Positions 1 through 5,596 of a stretch of DNA of 6,109 nt are shown here, piece by piece; positions within the stretch are counted from its first letter, which is position 1; the number at the start of each line of letters is the position of its first letter. Source of the stretch: Planctomycetota bacterium. Lineage in GTDB: Bacteria > Planctomycetota > Phycisphaerae > WQYP01. Both the position numbers and the translations under genes were made by a program. The stretch is from contig JAKATV010000321.1 in the NCBI GenBank assembly GCA_021818565.1, forward strand, positions 1 through 6,109, written 5' to 3'. The notes under the pieces were generated by a model. The model had not been told where the DNA came from and searched no databases. It saw only the letters and a list, made by a program, of their open reading frames with translations.

Positions 1-36
1 CCTCTGAATTATATACGTGCCGATATTCATCAGGAA

Positions 37-1194
37 TTATTTTTTGTCGGTTGGAGCTTCGTTGGGTTCCTGCGTCCCCACCAGATACTCTTTTAGTTTT
101 TCAAAAAAACTTGTCTGCGCCGGCAGGACGCCGCGTTCCTCCGTGGCGGCAAACTCGCGCAGCAACTGCTCCTGCTTTTTATTTAATTTTCGCGGTACTT
201 CCACGGTAATCGCCGCAATGAGATCGCCGGTGCGACCACCGCGCAAATCCGGCAGGCCCAGCCCTTTGACCTTCAGCACCTGCCCAGGCTGCGTGCCCGG
301 TGCCACATGCAGGGATGATTTTCCAAAAAGCGTGGGAATTTCCACATCCGCCCCCAGGGCCGCCTGCGCCATGCTGATGGGCACTTCCATCAGCAGGTGA
401 TCCTCCTGACGCTGAAAAAATGGGTGTTCCTTGACCTTCACATACACGTGCAGATCACCGCGATTATTTCCGCCCTCTCCGGGTTCACCTTCACCCCGCA
501 CGCGCACGGCCTGCCCATCATGGATGCCGGCGGGAATTTTTACCACGATTTTCCGATTCAGCGGAGATCGCCCGCTGCCGTCACAATCCGGGCAGGGCTT
601 ATCCACCGTGGAGCCTTGCCCCATACACGCCGGACACGTGCCCACCATCTGAAACATTCCGCCAAAACCGCGCTGCACCACTTGCCCGCGCCCTCCGCAG
701 GTGGAACAAATCTTACGCTTCGTCCCCACCTTGGCACCGGTGCCCTCACACGTTTTGCACAAATCCTGCCGGGTGAATTCCACCTCACGTTCACACCCGC
801 GGGCGACATCCTGAAGCGTGATTTCCGTCAACGTTTCAAGATCATATCCGCGGTTGGGCCGCCGGGCCTGCGATGCTCTTCCGCCGCCCACGCCGCTGAA
901 TATATCATTGAACATGGAGAATATATCGTCATACTGCATGTTCTGGTAATCATGCACCGCCGAGCCGCGCAAACCATCATGGCCGTACTGGTCATAACGT
1001 GAGCGCTTTTCAGAATCGGATAATACTTCGTAGGCTTCGGAACATTCCTTGAAGCGGATTTCCGCTTCTTTATCACCCGGATTTTTATCCGGATGAAATT
1101 TCAACGCGGCCTTGCGGTAGGCTTTCTTGACCTCCTCGACCGAAGCTGTGCGCTGCACTTCCAGAATTTCATAGTAATCACGTTTTGTGGCCAT
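37..1194 (-). CDS. dnaJ: Chaperone protein DnaJ (Hsp40, type I/A)
   Basis: Co-chaperone that binds unfolded proteins in the cytoplasm and stimulates the ATPase of DnaK. The 385-residue product is close to the usual type I length (E. coli 376). The J domain spans about residues 5-70, with the HPD motif at 34-36. A short Gly/Phe-type linker (about 71-115) contains two DIF motifs, at 90-92 and 97-99. The zinc-binding domain has four intact CxxCxGxG repeats starting at C146, C163, C187 and C201. The client-binding C-terminal beta-sandwich domains follow. The ATG at 1194 is chosen because MATKRDYYEIL is the normal DnaJ N-terminus; an in-frame TTG at 1260 would only add a non-conserved 22-residue extension. 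The upstream GGAG (1208-1211) lies 13 nt from the ATG, so the ribosome binding site is weak. It is the last gene of the chaperone cluster, 124 bp after groEL2, and may have its own promoter. dnaK and grpE are not in view. The family call is certain. Confidence 0.98.
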   Translation of the reverse strand: MATKRDYYEILEVQRTASVEEVKKAYRKAALKFHPDKNPGDKEAEIRFKECSEAYEVLSDSEKRSRYDQYGHDGLRGSAVHDYQNMQYDDIFSMFNDIFSGVGGGRASQARRPNRGYDLETLTEITLQDVARGCEREVEFTRQDLCKTCEGTGAKVGTKRKICSTCGGRGQVVQRGFGGMFQMVGTCPACMGQGSTVDKPCPDCDGSGRSPLNRKIVVKIPAGIHDGQAVRVRGEGEPGEGGNNRGDLHVYVKVKEHPFFQRQEDHLLMEVPISMAQAALGADVEIPTLFGKSSLHVAPGTQPGQVLKVKGLGLPDLRGGRTGDLIAAITVEVPRKLNKKQEQLLREFAATEERGVLPAQTSFFEKLKEYLVGTQEPNEAPTDKK

Positions 1195-1277
1195 TGTATG
1201 GATTTCGCTCCGGGCGTTACAAATTGAAGCCCAAAGACCGTGGCGATCTCTGGGCTCCAATTTTATTATGCTATGCG

Positions 1278-1305
1278 ATTATACCGCTTCTGCCGCGGCT
1301 GACCA
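1278..1305 (-). promoter_or_regulatory. Candidate sigma70-type promoter for dnaJ
   Basis: On the minus strand a perfect TATAAT (1283 to 1278) lies 16 nt downstream of TGGTCA (1305 to 1300), which matches 4 of 6 positions of the -35 consensus. Transcription would start near 1271, giving a leader of about 75 nt before the dnaJ ATG. It sits entirely in the groEL2-dnaJ spacer, so dnaJ could be transcribed independently of the chaperonin genes. This rests on consensus matching only. Confidence 0.45.
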
Positions 1306-1318
1306 CGCACAGGAAGGT

Positions 1319-2932
1319 TTATCGCACAGATCCGGCGATGCTTTCCTTTTCGTCCTTAACTTCCGTGACCAGCACATCGGTGGTCAGCAAAAGCCCGGCA
1401 ACGGATGCCGCATTTTGCAGGGCGGTGCGTGCCACCTTGGCGGGGTCCACAATTCCGAGTTTGAACATGTCACCATATTCACCCGAAGCGGCGTTGTAGC
1501 CATAGGCACCTTCTTTTTCAAGAATGCCGTCCACGACCACGGTGCCGTCTTCGCCGGCATTCTCGCAAATCTGAATCGTCGGCGCACGTAACGCCGACAG
1601 GATGATATCAAAGCCGACTTTTTCATCACCGCGTGCCTTGGACTTCGCGGCTTCCACGGCTGACATAGCCCGCAGAAACGCCACACCGCCACCGGCCACG
1701 ATGCCTTCCTCGGCTGCGGCCCGTGTGGCATGAAGGGCATCTTCCACGCGGAATTTAGCCTCCTTCATGGCCGTTTCCGTGGCACCGCCGACACGCAATA
1801 CCGCCACGCCACCGGTGAGTTTCGCCAGGCGTTCCTGGAGTTTTTCACGGTCATAATCGCTGGTGGTTTTTTCAATCTGCAGCCGAATTTGCGATACCCG
1901 TGATTCAATATCTTTTTTCTTGCCGGCACCTTCGATAATTGTCGTGTTGTCTTTATCAATCACGACGCGTTTGGCGCGGCCCAGATCAGATAATTCCAGA
2001 GAATCGAGTTTGGCACCCAAATCTTCACTGATAAATTTGCCGCCGGTCACAACCGCCAGATCACCCATAATGGCCTTGCGGCGATCACCGAAGCCCGGTG
2101 CCTTGACCGCACAAACCTGCAGGATGCTTCGCAGACGGTTGACCACCAGCGTGGCCAGGGCCTCAGCTTCCACATCTTCGGCGATAATCAGCAGCGGCTT
2201 GGCCGCGGTGACAATTTTGTTTAACAGCGGAAGAATTTCGCTGATGGTGCTGATTTTCTTTTCAAACAGCACAATGTATGCATCTTCCAGAACACACTCC
2301 AGCGTGCCGGGATTGGTCATGAAATAAGGAGATAAATATCCTTTATCAAAGGCCATGCCTTCCACCACATCCATGGTGGTTTCCGTGCTTTTGCCCTCTT
2401 CAATGGTTACCACGCCATCTTTCCCCACGCGATCCAGAGCATCGGCTATCAGGTTGCCGATGGCCACATCTGAATTGGCTGAGATGGTCGCAACCTTGCG
2501 CAGATCATCTTTGCCGCTCACCTTGCGGGCGGAGGCTTTTATGGCTTCAGTTGCGGCTTCCACGGCCTTATCAATCCCGCGCTTGACGACCACAGGATTC
2601 ATGCCCGTGGTAACATGCCGCAGGCCAGATGAGTAAATGGCTTCCGCCAGTACGGTGGCGGTTGTGGTGCCGTCACCGGCAATATCGTTGGTCTTACTGG
2701 CCACTTCGTTAACCAGCTTGGCACCCATATTTTCAAAGGGTTCCGGAAGTTCAACTTCCTTGGCCACCGTGACGCCGTCACGGGTCACCTGGGGCGAGCC
2801 CCAACTTTTGGAAATGACCACATTACGGCCGGAAGGCCCGAGCGTGACTTTTACGGCACGGGCGAGTTTGGAAAGGCCTTCTTGAACCTTCTGACGCGCC
2901 GTCTGATCGAACATTAATTGTTTAGCTGCCAT
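1319..2932 (-). CDS. groEL: Chaperonin GroEL paralog 2 (Hsp60/Cpn60, no GGM tail)
   Basis: ATP-driven cytoplasmic folding chaperonin subunit of 537 residues (E. coli 548). Up to about residue 420 it runs in register with E. coli numbering. ATPase residues D52, D87 (in GDGTTT) and D398 are present, as is the nucleotide-contact Asp of the C-terminal equatorial part (D496). The chaperonin signature AAAEEGIVAGGG is at 405-416. The apical client/GroES-binding hydrophobics Y199, Y203, F204, L234, L237, L259, V263 and V264 are all conserved. Two oddities stand out. The C-terminus ends in a charged stretch with no Gly-Gly-Met tail. The position equivalent to E. coli R452, an inter-ring salt-bridge residue, is I453. 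The start is the ATG after a GAGGT ribosome binding site (2941-2945) with an 8-nt spacer. It lies 95 bp after groES, so it is probably co-transcribed and shares that GroES. It is clearly a different paralog from the upstream groEL, not a copy. Whether it forms its own or mixed rings cannot be seen. Confidence 0.97.
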   Translation of the reverse strand: MAAKQLMFDQTARQKVQEGLSKLARAVKVTLGPSGRNVVISKSWGSPQVTRDGVTVAKEVELPEPFENMGAKLVNEVASKTNDIAGDGTTTATVLAEAIYSSGLRHVTTGMNPVVVKRGIDKAVEAATEAIKASARKVSGKDDLRKVATISANSDVAIGNLIADALDRVGKDGVVTIEEGKSTETTMDVVEGMAFDKGYLSPYFMTNPGTLECVLEDAYIVLFEKKISTISEILPLLNKIVTAAKPLLIIAEDVEAEALATLVVNRLRSILQVCAVKAPGFGDRRKAIMGDLAVVTGGKFISEDLGAKLDSLELSDLGRAKRVVIDKDNTTIIEGAGKKKDIESRVSQIRLQIEKTTSDYDREKLQERLAKLTGGVAVLRVGGATETAMKEAKFRVEDALHATRAAAEEGIVAGGGVAFLRAMSAVEAAKSKARGDEKVGFDIILSALRAPTIQICENAGEDGTVVVDGILEKEGAYGYNAASGEYGDMFKLGIVDPAKVARTALQNAASVAGLLLTTDVLVTEVKDEKESIAGSVR

Positions 2933-2940
2933 GGTTATGC

Positions 2941-2959
2941 ACCTCTAGTAAATTTTACT
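2941..2959 (-). promoter_or_regulatory. groEL2 ribosome binding site abutting an AT-rich inverted repeat
   Basis: GAGGT at 2945 to 2941 lies 8 nt before the groEL2 ATG and decides the start. Immediately 5' of it on the minus strand is a 13-bp inverted repeat (AGTAAA, one central base, TTTACT) at 2947-2959. As RNA it could form only a very short, weak hairpin. A role in translation or protein binding is speculative. Confidence 0.5.
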
Positions 2960-2992
2960 TCTGTATATTCAACGCCAGCATCCGCCGGGCAT

Positions 2993-3010
2993 AGGTTGGC
3001 TGCCCGACCT
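2993..3010 (-). other. Stem-loop in the groES-groEL2 spacer
   Basis: The arms at 2993-2999 and 3004-3010 (AGGTTGG and CCGACCT on the plus strand) leave a 4-nt loop. In the minus-strand transcript six of seven pairs hold, with one C-A mismatch. A competing 5-bp stem uses GGGCA/TGCCC (2987-2991, 3001-3005). No U tract follows, so this is not a convincing intrinsic terminator; it could be an mRNA processing or stability element. Confidence 0.35.
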
Positions 3011-3027
3011 GACGCACACCGGTTACA

Positions 3028-3318
3028 TTATTTCTCAACAACGCCCAACAGGTCGCTTTCGCGGACAATCACGAAGGCCTCGTCATTGATTTTGATTTCC
3101 GTGCCGGCGTACTTGCCGTAGTAAACTTCGTCGCCAACATTCACACACATCTTGGCACGCGCTCCGCTGTCCAGCATTCGCCCCGGTCCGGTGTGAAGCA
3201 CCTTGCCGCGTGTGGGCTTTTCTTTAGCTGTCTCTGGCAAAACAATGCCGGTGGCTGTTTTGGTTTCCGCTTCCGCAGGTTTAATGACAAGTCGATCATC
3301 CAAGGGACTAAGCTTCAT
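3028..3318 (-). CDS. groES: Co-chaperonin GroES (Hsp10/Cpn10)
   Basis: Heptameric lid that caps the GroEL ring, closing the folding chamber and displacing client from the apical sites. The 96-residue length is typical (E. coli 97). The N-terminus MKLSPLDDRLVIKP is canonical. The mobile loop covers about residues 16-32 and holds the GroEL-contacting tripeptide I25-V26-L27. A conserved ESDLLGVVE segment closes the C-terminus. The start has an AGGAG ribosome binding site (3328-3332) with a 9-nt spacer. The gene order is unusual: groES follows one groEL and precedes another, whereas the common bacterial operon is groES-groEL. It is the only groES in the window and so the likely partner of both chaperonins. 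Two stem-loops in the preceding 90-bp spacer might tune its expression relative to groEL1. Confidence 0.98.
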   Translation of the reverse strand: MKLSPLDDRLVIKPAEAETKTATGIVLPETAKEKPTRGKVLHTGPGRMLDSGARAKMCVNVGDEVYYGKYAGTEIKINDEAFVIVRESDLLGVVEK

Positions 3319-3354
3319 GTTTGTTTTCTCCTGTTCATTGGTTATTTATCTTCG

Positions 3355-3369
3355 GCGGCTTAACGCCGC
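3355..3369 (-). other. Second stem-loop in the groEL1-groES spacer
   Basis: GCGGC (3355-3359) and GCCGC (3365-3369) are perfect complements with a 5-nt loop. The stem lies about 37 bp upstream of the groES start codon on the minus strand. The sequence downstream in the transcript is A-rich, not U-rich, so it is not a standard terminator. A processing, stability or attenuation role is inference. Confidence 0.35.
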
Positions 3370-3388
3370 ATTGTTTCAGACCTTGCGC

Positions 3389-3409
3389 ATCCGGGCCACA
3401 CACCCGGAT
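3389..3409 (-). other. GC-rich stem-loop at the groEL1 stop codon
   Basis: A perfect 7-bp stem (ATCCGGG at 3389-3395, CCCGGAT at 3403-3409) with a 7-nt loop overlaps the last base of the groEL1 TAA stop (3411 to 3409). In the transcript it begins at the stop codon and is not followed by a U run, so full termination is unlikely. A 3'-end stabiliser for groEL1 mRNA, or a partial attenuator setting the groEL:groES ratio, are possible roles. Confidence 0.45.
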
Positions 3410-5127
3410 TACATCATGTCCATTCCACCCATGCCACCCATCCCGCCCATGCCTCCCATACCGCCCATTCCACCCATGCCTCCCATTCCACCCATACCGC
3501 CGCCGCCCATGCCACCTGGAGGGCCGCCGGCGTCTTTAGCCTTGGGCTTTTCAACGATAATGGCATCGGTAGTAAGCAGCAGCGACGCCACACTGGCCGC
3601 GTTCTGCAGCGCACTACGTTCAACTTTGGTCGGCGTGATAATGCCGGCTTTGATCATGTCCGGTTCATAATCCAGCGTTAATGCGTTAAAGCCGAAGTTA
3701 CCCTTGCCGGCCAACACCTTTTTGATCACCACTGCGCCATCTTCGCCGGAATTATGCGAAATGCAGCGTGTTGGCTCCTGCAACGCCCGGCGGACAATCG
3801 CCACGCCGGTGGCTTCATCATCCGTGTTGGTCTTAATGCCATCCAACACGGAAAGGCTGCGAATCAAAGCGGTTCCGCCGCCCGGCAACACGCCTTCTTC
3901 AACCGCCGCCCGTGTGGCATGAAGCGCGTCTTCCACGCGTGCTTTCTTTTCCTTCATTTCAGATTCAGTCGCGGCACCCACGTTGATTTGCGCCACACCA
4001 CCGGCCAGCTTGGCCAGACGTTCCTGGAGTTTTTCACGGTCATAATCTGAGGTGGTGGTGCTGATTTCGCGGCGAATTTGCTCAATACGCCCCTTGATCG
4101 CTTCAGTCTTGCCCACGCCTTCAATGATGGTGGTATTGTCGTTATCAATTTCCACCTTACGAGCCTGCCCCAGGTCCTGCACAGTCACTTTATCAAGCTC
4201 TATGCCCAGGTCCTTCATAATGCACCGACCGCCGGTAAGTACCGCGATGTCTTCCAGCATGGCCTTACGGCGATCTCCGTAACCCGGAGCTTTAACCGCG
4301 GCGACATTCAAAATCCCCCGCAATTTGTTGACCACCAGCGTGGCCAGGGCTTCGCTTTCGATGTCTTCGGCGATAATCAGTAATGGGCGTTTGGCCGCCT
4401 GAATTTTTTCCAGAATGGGAACCAGCTTGGTGGCGCTGGAAATTTTGTCTTCAAAAATCAGAATGTAGGGCTTTTCAAGCACGACCGTCATGTCATCCTG
4501 ATTGGTGATGAAATTCGGGGAAATATAACCGCGATCAAACTGCATGCCTTCCACGACATCCACGTAGGTTTCCAGCGATTTCCCCTCTTCAACAGTTATG
4601 ACGCCGTCTTTACCCACGCGCTGAAACGCATCGGCCATTATGTTGCCGATTTCTTTATCATTGTTCGCGCTGACGGCGGCTACATCCGCGATTTCATTTT
4701 TATCCGCCACGTTCAGGGGCTTGGAAAGTTTTTTGAGGTTTTCAATGACTGCTTCAACCGCTTTGTTAATGCCGCGCGCCAGAGCCATGGCATCGGCACC
4801 GGCGGCCAAGTTACGGTACCCTTCCTTAAAGATTGCTTCGGCCAGCACCGTGGCAGTGGTGGTGCCGTCACCGGCGATGTCACTGGTTTTGGTGGCGGCT
4901 TCTTTTACCAACTGCGCGCCGACATTTTCAAATTTATTGCCCAGCTCAATTTCTTCCGCTACCGACACGCCGTCTTTCGTTACAGTCGGCGCGCCCCACC
5001 CCTTATCCAGCACTGCGTTACGGCCCCGCGGCCCCAGCGTGCTTTTAACGGCCGAAGCCAGTTTGGTTACGCCCTCAAGTAAACTTTTACGCGCTGATTC
5101 ATCAAACGAGATCTGCTTAACTGCCAT
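3409..5127 (-). CDS. groEL: Chaperonin GroEL paralog 1 (Hsp60/Cpn60, long GGM tail)
   Basis: Cytoplasmic ATP-dependent folding chaperonin subunit. It has 572 residues against 548 in E. coli, the excess being mainly the tail. ATPase residues D52, D87 (GDGTTT) and D400 (E. coli D398) are present, and AAVEEGVLPGGG at 407-418 is the chaperonin signature. The inter-ring Arg is kept as R454 (E. coli R452). Departures from E. coli are N205 at the client-binding Tyr203 position, V236 at Leu234, and T498 at the nucleotide-contacting Asp495. The C-terminus carries ten Met-ending glycine repeats and ends DMM. The ATG at 5127 is chosen because it has a strong AAGGAG (5134-5139) 6 nt upstream and gives the standard MAVKQISFDESAR start; an in-frame TTG at 5217 adds 30 non-conserved residues. 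It is the first gene of the cluster, so its upstream region probably drives groES and perhaps groEL2. Confidence 0.98.
   Translation of the reverse strand: MAVKQISFDESARKSLLEGVTKLASAVKSTLGPRGRNAVLDKGWGAPTVTKDGVSVAEEIELGNKFENVGAQLVKEAATKTSDIAGDGTTTATVLAEAIFKEGYRNLAAGADAMALARGINKAVEAVIENLKKLSKPLNVADKNEIADVAAVSANNDKEIGNIMADAFQRVGKDGVITVEEGKSLETYVDVVEGMQFDRGYISPNFITNQDDMTVVLEKPYILIFEDKISSATKLVPILEKIQAAKRPLLIIAEDIESEALATLVVNKLRGILNVAAVKAPGYGDRRKAMLEDIAVLTGGRCIMKDLGIELDKVTVQDLGQARKVEIDNDNTTIIEGVGKTEAIKGRIEQIRREISTTTSDYDREKLQERLAKLAGGVAQINVGAATESEMKEKKARVEDALHATRAAVEEGVLPGGGTALIRSLSVLDGIKTNTDDEATGVAIVRRALQEPTRCISHNSGEDGAVVIKKVLAGKGNFGFNALTLDYEPDMIKAGIITPTKVERSALQNAASVASLLLTTDAIIVEKPKAKDAGGPPGGMGGGGMGGMGGMGGMGGMGGMGGMGGMGGMDMM
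3421..3516 (-). repeat. GGM-tail coding repeat of groEL1
   Basis: The 32 codons encode GGM, GGGGM, then eight GGM units, read in 9-bp steps on the minus strand. The GGM tail hangs into the folding cavity in GroEL-type rings; E. coli has about four units. All four glycine codons are mixed from unit to unit, so the DNA copies are not identical, which suggests selection on the protein rather than very recent slippage. The complement reads as a Pro/Met/Ile-rich frame on the plus strand, which is an artefact. Confidence 0.95.
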
Positions 5128-5178
5128 GAAAGACTCCTTCGAAAAATATCGCGGAATGCTACCGCTACCACGTATGGG

Positions 5179-5236
5179 GCACTGCGCCGATATCCGACCG
5201 CAGTTGCCGCTAATCAATACCGACCCGCACTGCGGG
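5179..5236. promoter_or_regulatory. Palindrome and repeated octamer in the groEL1 leader
   Basis: CCCGCA-C-TGCGGG at 5224-5236 is a perfect palindrome around one base. Its core GCACTGCG (5227-5234) recurs exactly at 5179-5186, 48 bp away on the same strand. Both copies lie between the groEL1 ATG and the nearest candidate promoter, so they could be operators or leader RNA structure. They do not match the CIRCE consensus; a regulatory role is inference. Confidence 0.3.
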
Positions 5237-5286
5237 CGACAACCAACCGACCATGCAACTTCTATGCCAGCACCGCACCTGGGTGG

Positions 5287-5316
5287 ATGATAAAGTCATA
5301 AACCCGCTTATTACAA
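5287..5316 (-). promoter_or_regulatory. Candidate promoter for the groEL1-groES cluster
   Basis: On the minus strand TTGTAA (5316 to 5311, 4 of 6 consensus) is followed after 18 nt by TATCAT (5292 to 5287, 5 of 6). Just upstream is an A/T-rich tract (about 5321-5340) that resembles an UP element. The start would be near 5280, giving a leader of about 150 nt. It fits vegetative, not heat-shock-specific, expression. Support is consensus only. Confidence 0.35.
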
Positions 5317-5368
5317 CAACTTAACTATTTTTATTCGTTGAATGGCTTAGGACATTTCCACCACTTTT

Positions 5369-5383
5369 CTGCCGCGCTGGCAG
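5369..5383. other. Short hairpin
   Basis: CTGCC and GGCAG form a 5-bp perfect stem with a 5-nt loop. It has no U tract in either direction and no obvious role. Confidence 0.25.
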
Positions 5384-5387
5384 GGGC

Positions 5388-5418
5388 AGTACAAGCGTTT
5401 CAATCATCCAGTTGTCAA
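5388..5418 (-). promoter_or_regulatory. Alternative upstream promoter for groEL1
   Basis: A perfect TTGACA (5418 to 5413) is followed by TGTACT (5393 to 5388, 4 of 6), but the spacer is 19 nt, longer than usual. Transcription from here would give a leader of about 250 nt. It is weaker than the 5287-5316 candidate because of the spacing. Confidence 0.22.
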
Positions 5419-5456
5419 AAAGGCAGAATACTGATCCGCTTGAGAGCGTGGGAGAT

Positions 5457-5477
5457 GGAACCTGGAACCTGGAATTT
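5457..5477 (+). repeat. Heptad tandem repeat block A
   Basis: Three consecutive 7-bp units: GGAACCT, GGAACCT, GGAATTT; the preceding GGGAGAT (5450-5456) may be a fourth, decayed unit. It is non-coding, in the groEL1-dehydrogenase intergenic region. Heptameric short tandem repeats are known from intergenic DNA in several bacterial groups; whether this belongs to such a family cannot be told from one locus. Confidence 0.7.
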
Positions 5478-5514
5478 AGCATCTCGCATTCAGCCACACC
5501 AGCGATTCCAAAGC

Positions 5515-5549
5515 CTTCTAACTTCTAACTCCTTACTCCTGACTCCTAG
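5515..5549 (+). repeat. Heptad tandem repeat block B
   Basis: Five consecutive 7-bp units in exact register: CTTCTAA, CTTCTAA, CTCCTTA, CTCCTGA, CTCCTAG (consensus CTYCTRA). It lies 37 bp from block A and shares its period. Read on the opposite strand it has a purine-rich GGAG/GAAG core that differs from block A largely by transitions, so the blocks may be inverted relatives. Confidence 0.75.
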
Positions 5550-5566
5550 CGCCCCCTGTAACCTGG

Positions 5567-5596
5567 TAGCCACACCTTACCCTTCACGGGTATGAT
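5567..5596 (+). promoter_or_regulatory. Candidate promoter of the dehydrogenase gene with overlapping inverted repeat
   Basis: TAGCCA (5567-5572, 4 of 6) and TATGAT (5591-5596, 5 of 6) are separated by 18 nt. The implied start is near 5603, with a leader of about 40 nt. A perfect inverted repeat TACCC-TTCAC-GGGTA (5578-5592) overlaps the first bases of the -10 element and would be a suitable place for a repressor, but no regulator is identified. Confidence 0.4.

Noticed and set aside
397..1002. 201-codon plus-strand open frame across dnaJ
   Set aside because: Antisense to the highly conserved zinc-finger and J-domain coding sequence; no recognisable family.
1195..1260. N-terminal extension of DnaJ from a TTG at 1260
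   Set aside because: The 22 added residues are not DnaJ-like, and the candidate -10 lies just upstream; the ATG at 1194 gives the canonical start.
1284..1300. Possible terminator hairpin after groEL2 (GCCGC/GCGGT)
   Set aside because: Only four Watson-Crick pairs plus a wobble, no U tract, and it overlaps the candidate dnaJ promoter spacer.
3203..3670. Plus-strand open frame rich in Pro-Pro-Met/Ile repeats
   Set aside because: It is the reverse complement of the groEL1 GGM tail and the adjacent groES coding region; no ribosome binding site or independent support.
5172..5179. CCCCATAC on the minus strand, resembling a sigma32 -10 element
   Set aside because: No CTTGAA-like -35 is found 13-15 nt upstream, so the heat-shock promoter is incomplete.
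5128..5217. N-terminal extension of GroEL1 from a TTG at 5217
   Set aside because: The 30 extra residues are non-conserved and the strong AAGGAG site specifies the ATG at 5127.
4640..5290. 216-codon plus-strand open frame over the groEL1 5' end
   Set aside because: Mirrors the conserved GroEL equatorial domain codons; it merely runs on into the leader by chance.
5338..5595. 85-codon plus-strand open frame in the intergenic region
   Set aside because: It translates the heptad repeats, shows no recognisable protein features, and has no convincing ribosome binding site.
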